A DNA stretch of 21,796 nucleotides from assembly GCA_036736205.1 (NCBI GenBank), contig DAINMX010000091.1:1-21796 (forward strand). The letters are read 5' to 3'. Below, piece after piece: positions 7,808-15,658 of the stretch (position 1 is the stretch's first letter; the number at the start of each line of letters is the position of its first letter). A model generated the notes under the pieces. It saw only the letters and a program-made list of their open reading frames with translations. It did no database searches and was not told the DNA's origin. The position numbers and the translations under genes were made by a program. The stretch is from XYA12-FULL-58-9 sp001798605. Lineage in GTDB: Bacteria; Myxococcota; XYA12-FULL-58-9.

Positions 7808-9214
7808 TTGGTATCTGCAAATAGGGGCACTTTCAGTCGGCTAGGGTTTGTGTTGGCGGCAGCGGGTTGTGCAATTGGTCTCGGCAACATCTGGAAATTT
7901 CCCTATCGAACATACGAGCACGGTGGGGGCACGTTTGTCCTCGTATATCTCGGTGCTGTGATCCTAATTGGCGCACCGATCATGGCCGCGGAAATTCTTA
8001 TGGGCCGCCGTACGCAGCAGAGTCCAGTTGGGGCTTTTCTCGATCTCGCTAAAGGGATCACCGGTGGCAAGCTCTGGTCGCTGGTGGGATGGCTCGGTGT
8101 TGCCGCGGGATTTATGATCCTGTCGTACTACTCGGTGGTTGCTGGCTGGACGGTATTTTATGTTGGAAAATGCCTGTCGTGGTCGATCGGCGGCTTTGCC
8201 CCCGAGCAAGCCGCAGCCCTGGAAACAGATTTTGTCCAAGGATTTCTGCAGAGTGGCACCATGCAGATATCCTTTCACGGACTGTTCATGCTCGCCACCA
8301 TGGGAACGGTGGTTTTGGGGGTTCAGGCGGGGATCGAGCGTGTCAACAAGATACTCATGCCCATCCTCTTCATTATCCTCACCTTCATGGTGATTGCCGC
8401 CTGTTTTGCCCCTGGATTTGGAGAAGCGATGAGCTTCCTCTTCCATCTCGGACCCGTTGATGCCAGCGCGATTCTCGATGGTGTGGGGCAGGCGTTCTTC
8501 TCTCTGTCCCTCGGAATGGGAGCCATGATCACCTATGGCTCGTACCTGTCGCGCGAGGACTCGATACCGCGCGCGACCGTCATGGTCTGCGGCCTCGATA
8601 CGTTGATTGCCTTGATGGCGTCAGTCGTCATGTTCTCGATTATCTTCACAGTGCCAGTGGCCGAGCGGGGAGATACGTTCTCCGACAGCGCCATCATCTT
8701 GTTCACCACCTTGCCACGTCTTTTCTACGGCCTGCCGGGCGGGGCGATCATGTCACCGGTGTTCTATCTGTTGGTCGTCTTCGCTGCGCTCACCTCAACA
8801 ATTTCCTTGCTAGAGGTTGTAGTTGCCTATTTCATTGATCGCCTCGGGTGGTCGCGCCGCAAGGCAACCTCGATTGTTGGCGCGGGGATTTTTGCCCTCG
8901 GTGTTCCCTCGGCGTTGTCGTTGGGAGCCAACGAGACCCTGTCGACAATGAAACCCATCGAAGCCGCGGGTGCGGGTTTCTTCAGCCTGTTTGATTATCT
9001 CGCGACCAATTGGATGCTGCCGGTTGGCGGTTTGTTGATCGCCATTTTTGCTGGGTGGTTTCTGAAATCACATTTGACTCGGGACGAGCTCGAACAGGGG
9101 CATGGCCCGTTGGCCACGCCACACCGCATTTGGCAATGGTCTTTGCGGGTCGTGGTACCGGCAGCGATTATCTGGGTCATCGCCGCAGTCATTGGTGGCA
9201 AGACCTTCACCTGA
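7808..9214 (+). CDS. Sodium-dependent transporter, NSS (LeuT-type) family
   Basis: The 468-aa membrane protein opens with the signature first helix of neurotransmitter:sodium symporters: AAAGCAIGLGNIWKFPYRTY, then HGGGTFVLVYL. N27 and the unwound GLGN segment match the Na+ and substrate site of LeuT. About eleven to twelve hydrophobic segments follow, which suits the family's usual fold. It should import an amino acid or similar small molecule with Na+ across the inner membrane; the substrate cannot be read. A TTG start at 7808 is supported by GGGAGG at 7796-7801, and no better ATG or GTG exists before the first helix. It is the first gene of a three-gene operon; the lipase-like gene begins 16 nt after its stop. 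Confidence 0.93.
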   Translation: MVSANRGTFSRLGFVLAAAGCAIGLGNIWKFPYRTYEHGGGTFVLVYLGAVILIGAPIMAAEILMGRRTQQSPVGAFLDLAKGITGGKLWSLVGWLGVAAGFMILSYYSVVAGWTVFYVGKCLSWSIGGFAPEQAAALETDFVQGFLQSGTMQISFHGLFMLATMGTVVLGVQAGIERVNKILMPILFIILTFMVIAACFAPGFGEAMSFLFHLGPVDASAILDGVGQAFFSLSLGMGAMITYGSYLSREDSIPRATVMVCGLDTLIALMASVVMFSIIFTVPVAERGDTFSDSAIILFTTLPRLFYGLPGGAIMSPVFYLLVVFAALTSTISLLEVVVAYFIDRLGWSRRKATSIVGAGIFALGVPSALSLGANETLSTMKPIEAAGAGFFSLFDYLATNWMLPVGGLLIAIFAGWFLKSHLTRDELEQGHGPLATPHRIWQWSLRVVVPAAIIWVIAAVIGGKTFT

Positions 9215-9230
9215 GGTCAAAGGAGAGGTC

Positions 9231-12200
9231 ATGAGAAAGCCGGCACTTGTGATGATGTGCCTCGGAGCGGGGTGCATGTCTGGGGGCGATGCCCTCGATG
9301 GACTGTGGCCCGCAAACCCCCACGACACGGGGCCCACCGTGGTCTGGGACATGTTCGCGGAGCCCTTGCCGGAGATTCCATTCCCCAATGACGTTGGTAC
9401 CCGACCCGATTTGACCTCGGCGAGTGGCCGACGCGTCAACATCAGCACCCACGCGGTGACGAGGCACGAAAGCAATCTGCGCCGCCTAGCCAATGGCCTC
9501 GAGGGTTTTGGCACCTATGCGCCGATGTGGATTCGGTTCGATGAACGCATCGACCTCACCGAGCTCCTGCGAGTGCAAAGGAATGCGGATGCGACCGATG
9601 ATGCCATCTATCTGGTGAGTCTGAATCCCGAATCAGCCAATTATGGTCAGGCGATGATGCTCGACATGGGCGATGGGCGTTTTCCCGTTACCCTGGAGAG
9701 AACCAGCCGTTTTATGAACGATCCCCGCGGTATGTCGAGCAACATACTGTTCGAGACGGAGGCAGAGGTCGACCTCGATGGCGATGGCGACCTCGACCTC
9801 GATGAGGACACCGACGGCGATGGGGTTTGGGATCGGCCGAACCTCTGGGGCGAGGTGACCGGCGACCCGTCACAGCTGGATCGGTTTCGTGACATCATCT
9901 CCTTCTATGAGCTAGAGACCGATACTCTGATTTTCCGGTCGGTGTTTCCACTCGAGCAGCTCAGCACCTACGCCGTGGTGGTGACGCGCAACCTGGTTGG
10001 GCAGGAGAGTCAGTCACCCGTCCGCTCGCCCTTCGCCGCGGTCAATCACATCCAACAGACGCCGGCGCTGATGCCATTGCTCGAAGACGGCATCCTGCAA
10101 GGCCTGGGTATCGAGCCCGAGGACCTTGCATTTGCGTGGACGTTCACCACCCAAGCCATCACCGACGATCTCGAAGCCCTGCGTGCCGGCTTGCACGGTG
10201 TTGGGAAGTTCTCGCGCTTGGCTTCCCAGTTTCCGCCGCAGTTGACACGACTCGATCAGGTGGAGGAATCCGAGAGGTCGGCCAATGTCTACGTGCTAAA
10301 AACAGAGCGCATTCTTTCGGCCCTGGGACGCGAAGAGCTCTTGGGCCTGCTGGAGCTCACCACAGAAACGGCTGACGCCACTTTTTCTGGTTATCGCAAC
10401 TTCATCGAATATTTCATCATGGCGGAGTTTGAGGGCCCTGCATTTCTCGAAAATGAGGATGGCGTGATTCGCATGAATCGGGTGACCGGTGATGCCGAGT
10501 ACGAACGGGCGACCCTCAAGATGTTCTGTGCCATTCCCAAGGCAAGAGCCGGTTTCCAACAACCCTTTCCGGTGCTCTTTTACGCGCACGGCTACGGCTC
10601 GGCGCGGTTTGAAATGATGGGCTTTGCCGGCTCCATTGGGCGCTTTGGCATCGCCACCTGCGGCATCGACGCCTATGGACACGGCCTGCCCGATTCCGAC
10701 GTCATCAAGGTTCTCGCCGACGCAGTGTTGGCCGATGTCGATCTGCAGCGCTTCGGCACCAAGCTCTTTGATGGTCGCGCGCGAGATCTGAACGGCGACG
10801 GTGCCGCGGACTCGGGTGGTGATTTTTGGACCGCCAACAGCTTCCACACCCGTGATGTCGTGCGACAGACAGCCGTAGATTATTTCCAAGCCATTCGCGT
10901 CCTCAAACATTTTGGCAAGACCACCATGCCCGTCGACATTGATGGCGACGGCGAGCAGGAAATTGCCGGCGATTTCGACGCCAATGGTGTTCCCGACATC
11001 GGTGGGAATGTTCCATATTTCATTTTCGGTCAGTCTCTCGGCAGCATAGTCTCCGCCGTGGTTGCACCGTTGGAGCCGGCAGTGGTCGCCAGTGCTCCCA
11101 CCTCGGGTGGTGGGGGACTCGTGGACGTTGCGGTGCGGACCCAAGAGAGCGGCGTGGTGCGTGCGGCCTTCTTGCCGCTGTTTGGGCCGATCATCGCCAC
11201 CCGTCCGGGCACTTCGGGCCGCATCGACATGGTCATGGACATAGTGGATGTCAACCAGGAGCGGCCGATCCGTTTTGCCCGCATTCCCGATCCGATCGCC
11301 GGTAAGCTCGATGAGCTCGAGGTTGGGGACCATGTACGGGTCACCAATCTCGACAACGGTGAAACCGACGAAGTCGTCGTTGGCTTAAGCGATCCCGTGG
11401 GTTTGGTGCGCTTGCACATCCCCGCCGACTACCTCGACCGTTTCCAGGTCGAGCTCTTGCGCAGGAATGCCACCGCTCCATATCGCACCATCAACACCTG
11501 GGAGACGCCTGACCTCGAGGAGGCGGCCTTTCGCGGTGAGAATTACCTGGTTGGCGATACTCTGCGACTTCTTCAAGAGGGCCACGGACATCGCCGCGGT
11601 ACGCCCTCGTTGCGCCGATTGATGTCTCTGGCGCAGATGATCTCTGATCCGGCGGATCCGGTGAACGTGGCATTGTTGCACAACGAGCCCATCTTTGTTC
11701 GCCCCGAGGGCAAGGTCCCTACCAATTTACTGGTGGTGAACACCGTGGGCGATATGTCGGTGCCTATCAACACTGGCGTTTCTATCGCCCGAGCCGCGGG
11801 CCTCATCGGTGTACGGCAACCCGACCCGCGCTTCGGCAAGACCCAGGACCAGGTGCTCATCGATTCGTGGGTGCTCGAAGGCCTGGAGGGGTTGACGCGG
11901 TTTGCGACAGATCCCTGCCGCAATGACAGTCGCGATATTTTATTCGACATCGATGACCTTGCAGAGGGGAACGATCCGGTGTTGCCACCACGGCTGACAA
12001 CCCTCTCCCTCGCGGCCGAGTGCGATGGCTCTGTGTCTGCGCCGGCAAAGTGTGACGCCTGCGCGGTGTTGCCGCCATTGCGCGTGACTCGCACCTATCC
12101 ATGGGGAATGAGCGGCATGCGGATCCCATACATGTTGTCGACTGGAGACCATGGATTTATGCCTCCAGATCCGAACCTTGCATTCGACTACAACACCTAC

Positions 12201-12296
12201 ATGATCAATCAAATTGGCTGGTTCTTCGCCACCGGTGGCACTGTGATTGTCGATGATGTTTGCCTCGTGGATTCGTCATGCGATTTTTTGCCGTAA
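9231..12296 (+). CDS. Large surface lipoprotein with alpha/beta-hydrolase (lipase/esterase-like) domain
   Basis: This 1021-aa protein starts at ATG 9231, with AGGAGAGG just upstream. A short hydrophobic signal ends near LGAGC, a weak lipobox, so lipid attachment is likely but not certain. The N-terminal part carries an IPFPND segment and GFGTYAPMWIRFDERIDL, resembling the N-terminal domain of bacterial extracellular lipases (Lipase_bact_N type). The hydrolase core has the oxyanion segment HGYG (453-456) and nucleophile elbow GQSLG (600-604, Ser602). Asp/Gly-rich loops at 181-201, about 519-530 and 569-592 look like calcium-binding sites. The C-terminal part has Cys clusters, probably disulfides. 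The position between symporter and barrel genes suggests hydrolysis of an external ester or lipid. The substrate is unproven. Confidence 0.82.
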   Translation: MRKPALVMMCLGAGCMSGGDALDGLWPANPHDTGPTVVWDMFAEPLPEIPFPNDVGTRPDLTSASGRRVNISTHAVTRHESNLRRLANGLEGFGTYAPMWIRFDERIDLTELLRVQRNADATDDAIYLVSLNPESANYGQAMMLDMGDGRFPVTLERTSRFMNDPRGMSSNILFETEAEVDLDGDGDLDLDEDTDGDGVWDRPNLWGEVTGDPSQLDRFRDIISFYELETDTLIFRSVFPLEQLSTYAVVVTRNLVGQESQSPVRSPFAAVNHIQQTPALMPLLEDGILQGLGIEPEDLAFAWTFTTQAITDDLEALRAGLHGVGKFSRLASQFPPQLTRLDQVEESERSANVYVLKTERILSALGREELLGLLELTTETADATFSGYRNFIEYFIMAEFEGPAFLENEDGVIRMNRVTGDAEYERATLKMFCAIPKARAGFQQPFPVLFYAHGYGSARFEMMGFAGSIGRFGIATCGIDAYGHGLPDSDVIKVLADAVLADVDLQRFGTKLFDGRARDLNGDGAADSGGDFWTANSFHTRDVVRQTAVDYFQAIRVLKHFGKTTMPVDIDGDGEQEIAGDFDANGVPDIGGNVPYFIFGQSLGSIVSAVVAPLEPAVVASAPTSGGGGLVDVAVRTQESGVVRAAFLPLFGPIIATRPGTSGRIDMVMDIVDVNQERPIRFARIPDPIAGKLDELEVGDHVRVTNLDNGETDEVVVGLSDPVGLVRLHIPADYLDRFQVELLRRNATAPYRTINTWETPDLEEAAFRGENYLVGDTLRLLQEGHGHRRGTPSLRRLMSLAQMISDPADPVNVALLHNEPIFVRPEGKVPTNLLVVNTVGDMSVPINTGVSIARAAGLIGVRQPDPRFGKTQDQVLIDSWVLEGLEGLTRFATDPCRNDSRDILFDIDDLAEGNDPVLPPRLTTLSLAAECDGSVSAPAKCDACAVLPPLRVTRTYPWGMSGMRIPYMLSTGDHGFMPPDPNLAFDYNTYMINQIGWFFATGGTVIVDDVCLVDSSCDFLP

Positions 12297-12312
12297 CGTC
12301 AAGGGAGCTGTC

Positions 12313-14127
12313 ATGAGAACCTTGGGCTTATTTATGTGGATTGCCACACTCAGCGTGGGGGCGAGGGCCGCCGAGGTATCGGCGTCAGATGAAGTATCGG
12401 CACCGGATGAAGTGTTGGCACCAGAGGGAGTATCAACGCCAGAGGAAGCGTTGGCACCCGAGGAGGTCTCAACACCAGTGGAGAGTGGCAGCGTTGATGC
12501 CAGTCTGACCTTGTCAGGAACCTATCTGCTCGGCGTCGGTACAGTGGGAGAGATGCGAGTTGACCAGAGCGGCGACGGAGTGGCCGAGAAGGGTGAGACC
12601 TTCGGGCAGGGCATGACAGTGCTTCATCGCCTCCGCTTCGAGCCAAAGGCTGTGCTGCACGAGACCTTGACCCTGGAAGCCGATTTCCAGCTGGCCGCGG
12701 GGTACCTGAGCACAGCGGGACCAAACAACCGCTTTGTCGGATTCGGCGCGCCGCGGGACTCGAGTCTGTCGGCGTTTGGCTCGGATCAGAGTTGGGCCGA
12801 CCAGTTCGCCCTGCGCAAGGCCATGTTCACCTGGCGTTCACCCATAGGTGCCATCATTGCCGGTCGAATGGCATCACAATGGGGCATGGGGCTCTTAGCC
12901 AACAGTGGTGATGACGATATGCGCGACTGGGGTGGAATTCGTTTCGGTGACGACCGCAATTACGGCGACATCGTCAACCGTATCCTCTTCGCGACCAAGC
13001 CCCTTGCATTTGCCAGTGATGCCGATTGGGCCAATTGTTGGACATTCGCCATCGGTGCCGATCTGCTGCAGCGGGATGAACGCTTCTCCTTGCCCGACGG
13101 TGACACCGCTGCTGAGGCGATCGGTGCGCTGCGCTACGAGAAGGATGGCCGTGAGGCAGGCATCTATGTGGCCTACCGCGACCTCGAAGACCGTAACAAT
13201 GACACCCTGACCGTGTGGGCCATCGACTTCTTTGGCAAGGGCTCAATGAAACTCGGGGACTTGGAACTCGGCGGCATGGGTGAAGTGGCGTGGGTGACCG
13301 GTGACACCACCCTCGCACGCAACAACGCGTTCACCAACAACATCGACGTGGAGCAGCTCGGATATGTCCTGCGCGCAGGAGCGACCTATTTGCCCTTTGC
13401 CTCCGGCCTCGACGTCGAAGTGGGTTATGCATCGGGCGATTCAAACGCCAACGACGGGCACATGCGTAACTTCTCTTTCGATCCAGAATACAACCCGTCT
13501 CTCGTCCTGTTCGATGAGCTGCGCGCCGCCGAAACAGTTGCCGCCGCCGCCAATGCCAGCGACCCGGCCCGCGTCGGATATCCGCCAGACTCGGTGCGAT
13601 TGTTGCCCACCAACGGTGCGGTGACCAACGCCATCTATGTTCGACCGACGATTCGGGTGAGCTCGGTGCCGCTTCTGCCCAAGGAGTTCGGCGAGCTAGG
13701 GCTTCGCGTCGCACTGCTCTATGCCGTGGCGGAGGAAGATATGGTTGATCCCTTCGCGTCGACATTGGCCGGCGGTGTCACCATCAACCATCAGGGCGGG
13801 GACGGCAGCAAGCGAGACCTCGGAATGGAGATCGACATCGGCCTCGATTACAACCTGGCCGTCGATCGTTGGGCCGCGCTCAACGTCGGTGTGCAATACG
13901 GGCATCTGATTCCAGGGGCAGCGTTCAACAACCTAAGCGGCGAAAGCCATCCAGGCGTCGACGTCCTCTACGGCCGCTTGTTGGTGCGCTGGTTGCCACC
14001 GGCACCCGTCGCATCCGACGTGCAGGATAACGCAGATTTGACCAACACCAACATTGGCAGCATGTCGACCGCGTCCACGGATGAAGCGAATCAGTCCCCA
14101 CCTCACGTCGACATCAGACCAATGTAG
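12313..14127 (+). CDS. Outer-membrane beta-barrel (porin-like) protein
   Basis: The 604-aa protein begins at ATG 12313 with GGGAG upstream, 16 nt after the lipase-like gene. A Sec signal (MRTLGLFMWIATLSVGARA) is followed by a six-unit hexapeptide tract (residues 23-58) and then by about 530 residues of amphipathic strands separated by Asp/Asn/Gly turns. Examples are LTLEADFQLAAGYL, MFTWRSPIGAIIAGRM, LDVEVGYASGDSNANDG and LNVGVQYGHLIPG. The YASGDSNANDG...FDPEYN region resembles alginate-export-like porins as I recall that family; this is a by-eye likeness. Unlike most barrels it continues past the last strand with a polar tail ending at Met. It probably passes products of the neighbouring lipase through the outer membrane. 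Confidence 0.8.
   Translation: MRTLGLFMWIATLSVGARAAEVSASDEVSAPDEVLAPEGVSTPEEALAPEEVSTPVESGSVDASLTLSGTYLLGVGTVGEMRVDQSGDGVAEKGETFGQGMTVLHRLRFEPKAVLHETLTLEADFQLAAGYLSTAGPNNRFVGFGAPRDSSLSAFGSDQSWADQFALRKAMFTWRSPIGAIIAGRMASQWGMGLLANSGDDDMRDWGGIRFGDDRNYGDIVNRILFATKPLAFASDADWANCWTFAIGADLLQRDERFSLPDGDTAAEAIGALRYEKDGREAGIYVAYRDLEDRNNDTLTVWAIDFFGKGSMKLGDLELGGMGEVAWVTGDTTLARNNAFTNNIDVEQLGYVLRAGATYLPFASGLDVEVGYASGDSNANDGHMRNFSFDPEYNPSLVLFDELRAAETVAAAANASDPARVGYPPDSVRLLPTNGAVTNAIYVRPTIRVSSVPLLPKEFGELGLRVALLYAVAEEDMVDPFASTLAGGVTINHQGGDGSKRDLGMEIDIGLDYNLAVDRWAALNVGVQYGHLIPGAAFNNLSGESHPGVDVLYGRLLVRWLPPAPVASDVQDNADLTNTNIGSMSTASTDEANQSPPHVDIRPM
12379..12486 (+). repeat. Six 18-bp units encoding a hexapeptide repeat
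   Basis: Residues 23-58 of the barrel protein are six tandem units: SASDEV, SAPDEV, LAPEGV, STPEEA, LAPEEV, STPVES. The consensus is [SL][AT]P[DE]E[VA]. The DNA units have diverged at third positions, so this is an old, protein-level repeat. Confidence 0.85.
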
Positions 14128-14237
14128 TCTTCAGCTGAATTTCGACGGAGCGCACTCGGGCGAGTAGGATGGCGGCAAGTACTTTCCCTCTGTCCGCGTC
14201 GCCGGCATATTGATAGACATCCGCCAGAGGCTATCTA

Positions 14238-14357
14238 ATGCGACTATCCGTCCTCTCGCTTGTTGTGAGTGCTGGTTTCTGTCTTGCCTCGTGTAGCGGA
14301 GAGACCGGTGATCGAGCTCCGCATGGAGCTCGCCATCATGAAGACCCGCGCCGGTGA
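14238..14357 (+). CDS. Very small predicted lipoprotein, 39 aa
   Basis: ATG 14238 has AGAGG 7 nt upstream and encodes MRLSVLSLVVSAGFCLASC, a textbook lipoprotein signal with lipobox LASC. Only about 20 residues follow the Cys (SGETGDRAPHG, then a His/Arg tail). The signal and ribosome site look real, but the mature part is very short. It may be a lysis- or entry-exclusion-type peptide, or the start of a larger lipoprotein gene that has decayed. The region 14377-14493 in another frame encodes a Pro/Ser/Thr-rich tail that could be its former continuation. The rest of 14358-14580 shows no other gene. Confidence 0.45.
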   Translation: MRLSVLSLVVSAGFCLASCSGETGDRAPHGARHHEDPRR

Positions 14358-14580
14358 CATCGAGCCCCCAGTGTAACCACCACCCAGTTCGACGCCCGTG
14401 TGTGGCTCGCCTGGGCCAAAGCCAATCACCACTCAGACGGCTGCCTGTGCCACCGACGCCCGGTGGCTCACCGTTTGGTCAGGGAGCCGCTGAGAAAACC
14501 AGAAAAGGGAGAAAGATCCTTTGTATCGTAACTTGCCATGCCGGACTCGAACTGCGACGAGCAAAGAGTTTGCTTGCTGC

Positions 14581-14609
14581 TTGACTAAACAACTCAGTAC
14601 AACTAGATT
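14581..14609 (+). promoter_or_regulatory. Promoter of the mqsRA operon
   Basis: TTGACT (14581-14586, five of six consensus bases) and TAGATT (14604-14609, four of six) are separated by exactly 17 bp, 36 nt before the MqsR start. It is the clearest sigma70-type promoter in the window. Confidence 0.65.
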
Positions 14610-14626
14610 AGTACTGGGAACTAGTT
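14595..14626 (+). promoter_or_regulatory. Palindromic operator over the mqsRA promoter
   Basis: CAGTAC (14595-14600) and GTACTG (14611-14616) are exact inverted repeats that bracket the -10 box, with ACTA/TAGT nested inside. A second perfect 8-bp palindrome, AACTAGTT, follows at 14619-14626. MqsA-type antitoxins repress their own operon by binding palindromes at the promoter, so this is the expected binding site. The exact half-sites are inferred. Confidence 0.55.
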
Positions 14627-14645
14627 ATTCGGTCCTGGAGGTGTA

Positions 14646-15056
14646 ATGACATCAAAGAGGGCACCTCATTGGTCCCTGAGGCAAGTTTCAACAGCATTGC
14701 GAAAAGGCGGCATCGAGTTGACCCAGACGCGAGCCATAGATCCCTTGGTCCGGCACGAGCTGGGCGTGACAGATCGGACGAGCGCCATCGCGCATGCCAA
14801 ACAGATTGTCGCTTCGCTGAAGGGCACGGATTTCTCGCACACGGTTCAGGCGATGCAGAGCATTTCGGATGTGTACGGTGTCCAGATTTCTGGGCGTGAC
14901 TGGTGGATCAAGCTCACGTTGCAAGAAGTCGAAGTCAAAGCGACTGATAAGACGAAAGGAAAAAGGCCGACACACAAGCAAGTATTGGTCGTCTCGTTCC
15001 ATCCGCCGGAACGTGAGTTCAAAACGGTCGGAGGACTGGAGTTGAAGCCATGGTAA
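14646..15056 (+). CDS. mqsR: MqsR-family toxin (mRNA interferase)
   Basis: The 136-aa protein follows the MqsR pattern: N-terminal KRAPHWSLRQV, central DFSHTVQAM and ISDVYGVQI, then RDWWIKLTL and VLVVSFH near the end. MqsR toxins are RelE-fold ribonucleases that cut mRNA, mainly at GCU in E. coli. This one is longer than the E. coli protein (98 aa). It carries a Lys-rich insertion at about residues 93-112 between the last strands and a short C-terminal extension. Start ATG 14646 has GGAGGTG upstream. The stop overlaps the antitoxin start (15050-15056), giving translational coupling. Toxin-first order is usual for this system. Confidence 0.82.
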   Translation: MTSKRAPHWSLRQVSTALRKGGIELTQTRAIDPLVRHELGVTDRTSAIAHAKQIVASLKGTDFSHTVQAMQSISDVYGVQISGRDWWIKLTLQEVEVKATDKTKGKRPTHKQVLVVSFHPPEREFKTVGGLELKPW

Positions 15057-15526
15057 CGAAAGAGCGAAGTTGTCCGGTATGCGGTGAAGGCACGATCACT
15101 CCTACTGGTGAACCAGGGCGAATGGTCGAGCACCATGGTGTTCGTTTGGAGATCCCAGAGGACGTGAAGATCCCCGAGTGTAGCCACTGTGGTGAGCGGT
15201 TCTTTGATGAAGCTACAGCGAAGCTCGTCGATACCCGACTCGACAATATATTGGAAGATCGGCGGCATGCCGTCTTCGTGAAAGCCCTTGAACGTGTCGA
15301 ACGTCTGACGACCCGAGGCAAGCTGGAAACGCTCCTCGATTGGTCGCCGGGATATATCAGCAAGATGATTGCTCGCCGAAAAAAGGTGGAGCATCGCACA
15401 GCGGTGTTATTTGATTTGATCGCTGCAGATCCCGGACGCCTCAGTCATGTTCTGGAGGAATTGGAGGATGATTCAATCGCCGCCTCACCAACTCCGAAGC
15501 GGCCTAAATTACAAATGGCGAAGTAG
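15050..15526 (+). CDS. mqsA: MqsA-like antitoxin with YgiT-type zinc ribbon and helix-turn-helix
   Basis: The 158-aa protein has an N-terminal zinc-binding domain with two Cys pairs (C8/C11 in CPVCGEG, C44/C47 in CSHCGE). A linker and a C-terminal helical DNA-binding domain (about 85-135, with LLDWSPGYISKMIARRKKVE) follow. This is the MqsA architecture: the N-terminus neutralises MqsR and the C-terminus represses the operon. Residues 140-158 form a Pro/Lys tail not found in E. coli MqsA. ATG 15050 overlaps the toxin stop by 7 nt. The palindromes at 14595-14626 are the probable target. Confidence 0.85.
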   Translation: MVTKERSCPVCGEGTITPTGEPGRMVEHHGVRLEIPEDVKIPECSHCGERFFDEATAKLVDTRLDNILEDRRHAVFVKALERVERLTTRGKLETLLDWSPGYISKMIARRKKVEHRTAVLFDLIAADPGRLSHVLEELEDDSIAASPTPKRPKLQMAK

Positions 15527-15535
15527 GCACACAAA

Positions 15536-15560
15536 GCCGCCAGGGTAGGGTGTTTGCGGC
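15536..15560 (-). terminator. Possible weak terminator after the secreted Cys-rich gene
   Basis: GCCGC and GCGGC (15536-15540 and 15556-15560) pair around a 15-nt loop. On the minus strand the stem is followed by TTTGTGTG, a poor T-tract. It lies about 100 nt beyond the stop at 15659 and only 10 nt past the MqsA stop, so it could serve either side weakly. Confidence 0.25.
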
Positions 15561-15658
15561 AAAACCCCAATCGTCTCTCAACCTGCCTCGACTATTGATG
15601 GCAGTAACGAGCGAGCCGGTCCGCCGCATTGAGGCGAGCTGAAACCCGCCCCAGCCCG

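Noticed and set aside
9102..9230. Longer N-terminus for the lipase-like protein
   Set aside because: It overlaps the end of the symporter; the ATG at 9231 has AGGAGAGG and starts a signal peptide.
14536..14560. tRNA T-loop-like GTTCGAGTC on the minus strand
   Set aside because: The flanking bases do not form the 5-bp T stem and no anticodon or acceptor stem is found.
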